NCBI GenBank assembly: GCA_949358305.1
Contig: OX442316.1
Coordinates: 11,966,001 to 12,030,000, forward strand
Reading direction: 5' to 3'
Origin: Strigamia acuminata
Lineage: Eukaryota > Arthropoda > Chilopoda > Geophilomorpha > Linotaeniidae
DNA length: 64,000 nucleotides
Within the stretch, counting starts at the first letter, position 1, and each line of letters begins with the position of its first letter. This document shows positions 60,501-64,000 of the stretch, one piece after another. The position numbers and the translations under genes were made by a program. Under the pieces are notes generated by a model. The model saw nothing but the letters and a program-made list of their open reading frames with translations, made no database searches and was not told where the DNA came from.

Positions 60501-61935
60501 TGTATTGGCTGCAAGTTGGCGTGCAATTGCATACGGTGTATACTTTAGGAATCAGGATAGTCTTGAAAGCATTGAAATAACTATTTTCTGCATTTATAAG
60601 ATCAGAACTATTGCAAGTTGGTAGTTTAATATTTTGATCTACGAAGGGCAGCCTAAACAAATACGACGTATTAATGATTTAGATTAATTTATATTTGTTA
60701 ATTGAATTATTTGCTGCACTGAACTGACTTGCATTTAGCTTCAGAGAGTCTCTTCTTCATACAATTTTTGTAACATTTAGTAAATTCTTCATTCGTAACA
60801 CACGGATGATTGCGTGTACTACTGAAATAGTACTGTTTTAAATACATAAATTAAAATAAAACATTATTGCAAACCATGTTAAATTAGTATTTTAGTATGC
60901 CAATATTACTAATGCTTAGAAAATTTGCTTACTGATTTGAAGATGAGTTCCAAATCATAAAAATATCCAGTTAATACTGGAAGAACCAATGCAAAATCAA
61001 CTTTGTCCTGTACTGCAACCTAGACAAATTACGGTAATAAATTTAACATATAACATCCAAAAAAAAATATTACCATTGGCATAGATGGATTGCATCGCTT
61101 TGATTTACGTAACTTCATTAAAAGTTCACCCTTTAACATTTTCCCTTCTAATTTTCCTGCATAAATCAATTAAAATTTTACTCAAATTGAATAAAACTGA
61201 TTACTTTGTTTTACAGAATTAAACATTTTAAAACGATTTTGTGGTTTAGTTTATATATTGCCTAATCCAAACATTAAATTCGTATACTTAACTGGTTATT
61301 TCCACTCTGGTGCACTGACCATAAAGAGATTTATAAAACGATTTTCGTAAAACTTTTAAATGAAGATTCTACCGAAAAAATGTGAAAATATCATTTTATT
61401 ATTTCTAAACATTTACTAAACAGCCGAAAAATTTATTAAGTATTAAATCTATTAGTAAATTATTCAAACAACTTACGTCTGTTGCATCAAGTGTATCCAA
61501 TATGAGAGATTCGTTCTTATAAGTCCACACTTTCAAAATGTCAACTTCGTCGCCTTCGTTCATAGTCCAAATTTTTATAAGTGGAAAATAACAAGCTAAT
61601 GGGTCAACGCTTTCCTTAAATAAATCAAGTACGTAGTCACTTTCACCTGAACAGACATCAATAGTAGGAAATTTGAGCGGCTGCAAACTACCAATTCGAA
61701 TGTCAACGGCTGTTGGAGCTGACACGTAATAAAGAACTCTGTCTGTTATTTGATAGCAGCTACCGAGTAAGCAAGCAAATACTACGCAAAACCACAATCC
61801 GCGGACGTAAATCGAACGCATGGAATCAACCAATATTTGGTAATCATCTGGTAGTTGATGATTATCGGTCCTGAATTTATTCACTATTTTGTAAATTTTA
61901 GAACGAAGCTTCGTGTCAATCCAAATGAATGTCAT
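38127..61935 (-). CDS. Twin-module DEG/ENaC channel, copy III (intron 7 holds nested transposons)
   Basis: Exons: 61477-61935, 61293-61368, 61074-61156, 60933-61019, 60729-60832, 59833-60652, 58341-58422, then across 19.2 kb of inserted DNA 39049-39146, 38815-38922, 38575-38681, 38127-38511. Every exon has the same length as in copy II; the total of 2409 nt is open (802 residues). Module 1: TM1 GLWFCVVFACLLGSCYQI, FPTIDVC, pore helix GGNLSLFMGLS. Module 2: TM1 LWYITLFLCLALAIFMI, FPTITIC, pore helix GNSFGLALGMS. The split exons still carry clean splice sites, so splicing over the giant intron is possible, though the insertion may reduce expression. Copy II lacks these intron insertions, so they postdate the II/III duplication. 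Confidence 0.85.
39374..39536. mobile_element. TIR miniature transposon (family TACCGTACTGCC), copy 3
   Basis: 163 bp with inverted ends TACCGTACTGCCTCATTTAA and reverse complement, TA at both sides, GCCGGG-rich interior; the shortest of the three copies. Intron 7 of copy III. Confidence 0.82.
39545..39578. repeat. (AAAT)n microsatellite
   Basis: About eight tandem AAAT units right after the miniature transposon at 39374-39536. Confidence 0.9.
40068..41553 (-). repeat. 3' LTR of element A
   Basis: 1486 bp, equal in length to 56694-58179; I noticed no differences by eye. It has a CpG-rich block (about 40400-41000) containing two imperfect tandem copies of a roughly 115-nt GTCGTCGG/GCGCGTCGTCCCTCGTC unit in an otherwise AT-rich window. 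Also two close copies of TGTCTAGGGGTTTTTTGG near 40220-40265. Short frames inside are duplicated in both LTRs and are not genes. Confidence 0.92.
41554..41566 (-). other. Polypurine tract of element A
   Basis: On the minus strand AATTGGGGGGAAG lies directly before the 3' LTR start. This is the expected place for plus-strand DNA priming in reverse transcription. Confidence 0.8.
41890..42480 (-). pseudogene. C-terminal part of element A ORF, cut off by element B
   Basis: Open for 196 codons to a TAA at 41890. Frame and position fit exactly as the continuation of the long ORF that ends at 53407: with the insertion and one CACT copy discounted, the reading frame is continuous. Rich in Pro, Lys and Arg near the junction; no retroviral enzyme motif. 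Any apparent GTG start at 42481-42483 is the target duplication and not a real start. Confidence 0.75.
42485..43932 (+). repeat. 5' LTR of element B
   Basis: Matches 51959-53406. Contains a perfect CRE-type TGACGTCA at 42496-42503, a perfect 22-nt palindrome at 42635-42656, three tandem 64-66-nt units (43035-43222) and two AT-rich hairpins near 43470-43535. Confidence 0.95.
43035..43222 (+). repeat. Three tandem ~65-nt repeats in the LTR
   Basis: Units start at 43035, 43099 and 43165 with CATGCCAACATTCCGTTGTA, followed by GGGGCACGTGCA (containing the E-box CACGTG) and a variable tail. Preceded by CTTCG microsatellite repeats. The same array is at 52509-52696 in the other LTR. Confidence 0.88.
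43935..43952 (+). other. Primer-binding site of element B (tRNA-Gln type)
   Basis: TGGAGGTTCCACCGAGAT starts 3 nt after the 5' LTR and is complementary to the 3' end of eukaryotic tRNA-Gln (…CTCGGTGGAACCT plus CCA), as known from the tRNA family. Confidence 0.8.
43953..44728 (+). other. Leader (5' UTR) of element B
   Basis: 776 nt between the primer site and gag. No reading frame with family features; this is the usual location for packaging and translation signals, none of which I can identify with confidence. Confidence 0.5.
44729..46837 (+). CDS. gag: Gag polyprotein of element B
   Basis: 702 codons from ATG (MPRDQS) to TAA at 46835. Structural protein of the retrotransposon particle that packages its RNA. 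The N-terminal third is Arg/Ser/Pro rich. Residues about 230-330 are extremely Asn/Asp/Arg rich, with repeated DRND/NDRN motifs. The capsid-like region begins near residue 371 (LEIPIFDG...) and extends to about 545. One CCHC zinc knuckle (CYYCHEPGHIKRNC, about 607-620) provides nucleic acid binding. The last sense codons AAA AAA AAC immediately precede the stop and form a ribosomal slip site. Confidence 0.93.
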   Translation: MPRDQSMVLFGSVHGGSGDGDRPIERSNPNSLRTEHLPIPDELEVFCRHYQLNMTQFSSVGEARRFTENCRGRPPPQPLSPEVIVVNRQTSRGTLPNTYQRDRNPDPEAARSRPREEAPLFAAENSEPNPPPRSSSRQEREIDRIGPATPERRRSASPTSRRQREQSRRTPPWRDPFPDGREDNGLRNTRTPQPELRSPNFYRRRLSPRRENSPRRGNSTRISPSRSNRSRDVSPVRNNFNDRNNNNYNDFDDDNFNYNHRGRDNYGPHSRGGRNNFYPPRYDRNDQNEEDNRNYQNDRSDRNNQYDRNDRNDQNDRNNRNHFRRSHSPRMSQDFSSNNSAPPLSNDSLRQIIQGLSGQSRNHQNQNRQSGKSLEIPIFDGNQKEVARFLEIVKAAALGRGVPLDDMVHQDVPGHLLGHAQKWFHQNNHQFSNWKTFERMFVKRFDLVPLTRARRLDNVKQRSDESLYCFLLRFTQEQGKIPPGDMAGTTSLFKNINQESFSLLMTHGLYGDCTVDDILQYVGTHRCRFENATQLAAELECDNGETPSVAKNNKESKLFPSKTSFRATHTEEENSNEQDSDDTDGEVEESSMERMFAAHFESTTGKCYYCHEPGHIKRNCLKLANKLKEGNGGKSDSNKRFNPSSTLDLSKRPKPNWVTAEFLDQKLDAKLADFQATMTDLFKSHLKAATAPVPTPSEDKKN
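46828..46868 (+). promoter_or_regulatory. Programmed -1 frameshift signal (gag to pol)
   Basis: Slippery heptamer A AAA AAC at 46828-46834, in the gag frame and directly before the TAA. After a 7-nt spacer there is a perfect 9-bp stem: GGGGGTTGA (46842-46850) pairs with TCAACCCCC (46860-46868) around a 9-nt loop. The pol frame is -1 to gag and is open from this point, so the elements fit the classic retroviral design. A pseudoknot is possible but not shown. Confidence 0.88.
46834..51096 (+). CDS. pol: Pol polyprotein of element B (Ty3/gypsy)
   Basis: Open from the frameshift site, about 1420 codons; expected to be made only as Gag-Pol fusion. No ATG near the start; numbering below is from 46960. 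Domains in order: aspartic protease (ALMDSGATQ, Asp 116); reverse transcriptase (fingers KWKLQPYRMYNP, palm YLDD with Asp near 454); RNase H (TDAS near 602, ELECLAVVWA, ESDAQAL); integrase zinc finger (HPLTGH ... CPHC, near 915-950); catalytic core Asp 984, Asp 1043 (SDNGRQF), Glu 1078 (NITERANR); GPW-containing GPY/F-like module; Lys-rich tail. All catalytic residues are present and no stop or frameshift interrupts them, so the element may be functional. Confidence 0.94.
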   Translation, partial: LIQGVDTISQPPIKPFISLDKAIDAVSLEQPKLLTKGLTIPYLSDSKNSLDPLDMEIDFDLIPTLVQATSSTGGVNEGIDSMTNQLENLSIFHGNWNKYKIKNKFGKIKRSQLGKIFVPKDRVEKISKVYDSKSATRFIDDPRMNINIGGLNYNALMDSGATQCFIGIQLLSNTEIPVEFIQECPKGMRVCAVGIDHKPLGQVTLCVNWANKTKMTPTNFIILEKNVCGLILGHNFMRRTGINLNPLRAVFTCDFMPGWTAPYETTELNCSLARLRAIDAKGDETHTPADWAERLVADCDSSDENKEKLRQVILSVQNAFRDKVGCTNVAKHSIKFKEGAKWKLQPYRMYNPAKKAIMTELVEELEAEGLIEPSTGPYISHPVIVAKPNGTYRLCIDYRWLNNITVIDTIQMPSIDLLIHNTNKAKYFTSLDLTQGYHQMEMAEEDKSKTAFYTPKGKFQFKRMPFGLCNAPSSFQHLMSGVMGEALYNHALVYLDDIIIFSTSWKKHLEHVKDVLEKLDKANLTINKAKSKFGRTALKFLGHYITSEGLLPDPDKTSAVRKFPTPTCSKDIQRFHGLSNFFRKFIPHHATIARPLTSIMHDSAKFVWGKAQEDAFERIKDILCDKDQALHMPDMTKQFVVLTDASHDGLGAVLCQDVEVFDAKKQKMVLHPKPVAYASRVLRGAEERYSTPELECLAVVWAVDKFRPYLEYTTFTLESDAQALKWLMSTPEPSGRFGRWAVRIQCGAFKIEFRRGALNQVADALSRAPLSALDTPADDYLEPEEITQFFPNWTGNRHLCLKPSDKRCATFSNLHVHFDDFPEAANADVSAISGEKGEDTDNCCKNKNATLYSALTDVLKEAPPTRREIIDAQLKDQECSKILVYLKATDEQKKEITDEYWLNITQRYSLDEEEEDGGQMLIYFCPTYEEELNDSGNGFKAVIPRVLVKRALFACHGHPLTGHAGMSKTLERAKLMYFWPKMRKDVRNYVRSCPHCQQYKPNQHQQRRSGYVPHNMTNPWETVSIDLMGPKPAGRSQLQWILVVIDHCTKWVEVFALATASSECIVNRLSEVFHRWGYPKKIISDNGRQFVSTVFEEFCKRNHIDIIHVSPYHAAANITERANRDLKMLLAIYSDVHSHWPKYLNHFAFSMHTTKSEATNTTPMLLNTGRTVPLPFDPRIIKHAIKFDRENPEAYVFSILEVIKRAHQEMHRKIQRNYEKHDKIHRDKFYICDFVVGDLVWKATHILSNKDKGISAGFAEKRNGPWEITAVLSGGSAYALRKISDGSKEPSVNIQDLSPYIPSYPIEEWTIDQRVGTSGPHPTPKWMEEHATNSEKLIKENIPMETEIPIESRKDEVPQKSRKKRKLETPAERPKRVTKPNPKYVTDFVQLLKSLRQKTWTGFKEKSPRIRKVRNQKKSA
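51097..51948 (+). other. 3' noncoding region of element B
   Basis: About 850 nt between the pol stop and the polypurine tract. Contains a short unsupported frame (51354-51587) only. There is no envelope-like gene. Confidence 0.6.
51949..51958 (+). other. Polypurine tract of element B
   Basis: AAGGGGGACT abuts the 3' LTR; a G-rich purine run in the expected priming position. Confidence 0.75.
51959..53406 (+). repeat. 3' LTR of element B
   Basis: 1448 bp, same length and, as far as I can see, same sequence as 42485-43932, including the triple repeat and palindrome (52109-52130). Confidence 0.95.
53407..56532 (-). pseudogene. Giant ORF of element A (N-terminal 1042 codons), broken by element B
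   Basis: Starts at a true ATG at 56530-56532 (MPKLHDE). It is open to the insertion point, after which it runs seven codons into the LTR of element B and stops at 53383. Ancestral length with the part at 41890-42480 is about 1238 codons. Rich in charged residues with a long probable coiled coil (about residues 120-240, heptad-like Leu/Glu/Arg pattern), then Ser/Thr/Asn-rich low-complexity segments, and a more ordered, hydrophobic-patterned stretch near 790-920 (YQRTQISKTIQNWQRI ... LDYWRSILL). No CCHC knuckle, protease, RT or integrase seen. Possibly a Gag-like structural protein or a captured coding sequence; function unknown. Confidence 0.8.
56673..56691 (-). other. Primer-binding site of element A (tRNA-Pro type)
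   Basis: On the minus strand TGGGGGCCCGTCCGGGATT begins 2 nt inside the 5' LTR boundary. It is complementary to the 3' end of eukaryotic tRNA-Pro with one mismatch (C where the usual tRNA-Pro site has T). Confidence 0.75.
56694..58179 (-). repeat. 5' LTR of element A
   Basis: 1486 bp, paired with 40068-41553. Same CpG-rich internal block; no differences noticed by eye. Confidence 0.92.
58730..59726. mobile_element. Foldback Tc1-like transposon: near-perfect 444-bp inverted arms
   Basis: TA-bounded 997-bp palindromic element in intron 6 of copy III. Arms 58730-59173 and 59284-59726 are near-perfect reverse complements around a 110-bp loop. Each arm encodes the C-terminal end of a Tc1/mariner transposase (right arm, plus strand: WDSITPEYCQELIETMPDRI ... 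then stop). The minus strand across the loop gives WIFQQENDSKHK, matching the Tc1 FQQDND(P)KH catalytic motif with Glu before the catalytic Asp. No complete transposase. The corresponding intron of copy II (about 33.59 kb) lacks it. Confidence 0.85.
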
Positions 61936-64000
61936 TTTTTACACTTCCTAAATTACAGTTCAATAACTTTCTATGATTTTTAAAATGTACATACGATACT
62001 GATTTACAAGTAGATTATTATGAATCTTCCCCTGGGTCACGGCGCTTTTTGTTAAGCCTCATAAATGAATGCCATTTTACACTTTCAAAATCAGCTTAAT
62101 AAAAATGAATAATAAATTTTTACGTCCTGTTAGTCTGAGAACCAAAACACACTAATAAACAACTGTAAATCGTAGTTGATCATTTAGCGAATCTTATTTA
62201 TTTGCGTGCAACTTGTATCTTTTTAATGCAAAGTTCTAACTAATATCTATAATTTTTGAAATTATTCCTTCACTTTCTTTCACCGTTAATTCACTTCCTG
62301 AACCATTAATGAGGTTTATCGATTTACAATTTGTAGTTTAGTTTGCCATTCAAAACAACGAAATAGAAATTAACCGGGAAAAAACTTATACGGGTCACAT
62401 ACTAAGCATATTTTGGAGTGTTCGTACTCCATTAACAACAACAATCCAACTCCATCACATCGTAAGGAACACATTACATTTCTATCATACTTTATAAATT
62501 ACTTTTGTGGTTTTAATACGGTACAATGAATAGCAAGAAAAAGAAAATGATAATGACAAATTAAGACACCGCACGTGTGTATGTTCAATCGCACGAACTG
62601 TCTGTGATAGATGGTGATTAGTGTCACTTTTATAGAGAGATAATTGAGGAACAATTTTCAGCCGACTTTTAATTAAAATGCCACATTTTGTATTCTGACG
62701 AATAATTTTGGTTTTTTAATCCCTTAAGTGATGACAAATGTGTACAATATATTTCGTTAGTCACTGGACGGCCTTTTGACTTTAATAATTAGGTAAATAC
62801 AGAAAAAAATTTGCTTGAATGTATACATTTTTTTTGTACCTGATAAACTGCAAGTTCAAGTAAATTGTACGCTGACACTTACACTAATTAACGTAAACGC
62901 AAACAAGTCATCAAGTCAAGAAAATGTGAAAATAAATACATTATTGCGTGCAGGCAATGAAATTAAGCTACTTTCAACATACTGTACACAAAAGTTCAAT
63001 TCATAAATTGAGACATGAAGTGAAGCGTTGAATTACCTAGATAGTAGTTTATGGATTATTTTTTAATTCTCGCAATTTTAATAAAGTAATTTTTGTTGAA
63101 AGCAGATTGAAATTTTAACTTATCTGATGATTTTCTTCTTGGTCGAAATAAAACATGCTTTGCATTCAAAGAAATTGCGACATTTTATGGGGTTTACATG
63201 TGCAAAATAAAGAACTTAGGGTAAAACCAGACTTCCGACCGCGCGTCATCCAATCTCATGTCCAAAAGCGCCGCTTCGATGTTGGATTATCTGCACAACT
63301 CTGTGCACTGACGCGCGTTCCCCCACTTGTGAAACACTCTAGTTTTCACAGTATTTTCGAATTCTTATTGTATTTGAAGATTTCCATTGGACTAAGTGTG
63401 TAGATTAAGGGTTGAAGCCTTAATCCACCTCGCGTTTAAGTCAAACATTATTGCCAAAACAATAAAAAGCAACACGTCCTCGCCAAATTAAGCTTGGGGT
63501 CCTCCAACAGACAGAATTCATCACACAAATCGTTGTTGTTTCAGGGTTGCCAACAATTTACTGCACAAATGGCGGTTAATTCATATCTTGCGTTATTTTT
63601 GGGACACCCTTTACTAGAATCGTAATTGATAACATATTTGTCAAATTTTCAAAAGGCAATTAGTCCAGCGTATTATTAAATTGATTATGTGTAAATGTTT
63701 TATACAGAACAAAAGGTGGACATATGTCTTTATATAATAACAAGATAAGGACAGAAAAATGACATAAAAATTCAAAACTACAAATGGAATCGAAAAATGA
63801 GTCTTCCAATTTAATCTGATATACAGTACTACAGGTTTGTCCTACCTAAGCTGTGCAGCAATGACTAAAATTTAAAAATAAAAACCTTTGCTCACTGAAG
63901 TTCTTCACTATCATAAACAACATGTTTTTATTTTCTTCTTGCACTTTCATGGTTTACCTTTACCCAAGACAGGGCCCGACGAGCATACCTAACATACGAC
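61936..64000. other. Upstream flank of copy III and gene-poor end of window
   Basis: 61936 to about 62185 is paralogous to the upstream flank of copy II (35817-36060), after which similarity stops: the other breakpoint of the duplication. Beyond that I see no supported gene or RNA; the frames at 62815-63006 and 63155-63403 have no family features. Confidence 0.5.

Noticed and set aside
63155-63403. 82-codon frame near the right end
   Set aside because: No domain, no splice partner and no context to support a gene.

Overview
This is an AT-rich eukaryotic window from an arthropod. It carries split genes with mostly short introns (about 55-90 bp) and consistent GT-AG boundaries. Gene content (animal haem peroxidases, a Golgi-type sulfotransferase, pickpocket-like DEG/ENaC channels) and the compact introns fit a crustacean such as a branchiopod (Daphnia-like), but the species cannot be fixed from the sequence alone.

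Layout. (1) 0-14.3 kb: two tandem animal haem peroxidase genes on the minus strand, each of about 15 coding exons with matching exon architecture. The second has a likely first exon and TATA promoter near 14.2-14.3 kb. (2) 14.3-18.5 kb: gene-poor DNA with AT-rich tandem repeats and a foldback repeat. (3) 18.5-21.4 kb: a plus-strand type II membrane sulfotransferase. (4) 22.1-61.9 kb: three tandem minus-strand DEG/ENaC genes (copies I, II, III), each with 11 coding exons; the nine internal exons have the same lengths in all three. Each encodes TWO complete channel modules in one polypeptide of about 800 residues. An 820-nt exon reads from the second membrane helix of module 1 straight into the first helix of module 2. 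Copies I and III are open throughout; copy II has one in-frame TAA before the last helix. (5) Intron 7 of copy III is expanded to 19.2 kb by nested transposons. A small TA-flanked DNA transposon was hit by LTR element A (minus strand, 1486-bp LTRs, tRNA-Pro-type primer site, one very long ORF, no polymerase). Element A was in turn hit by LTR element B (plus strand, 1448-bp LTRs, tRNA-Gln-type primer site, gag and pol of a Ty3/gypsy element, with a textbook -1 frameshift signal). (6) 61.9-64 kb: no supported gene.

The channel array also records insertion history. Paralogous introns provide empty sites for several small TIR elements, and a broken exon-1 relic at 36.07-36.35 kb marks the breakpoint of the duplication that made copies II and III.

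The main candidates for something new are the fused twin-module DEG/ENaC channel family and element A, a polymerase-less LTR element with a single ancestral ORF of about 1238 codons.
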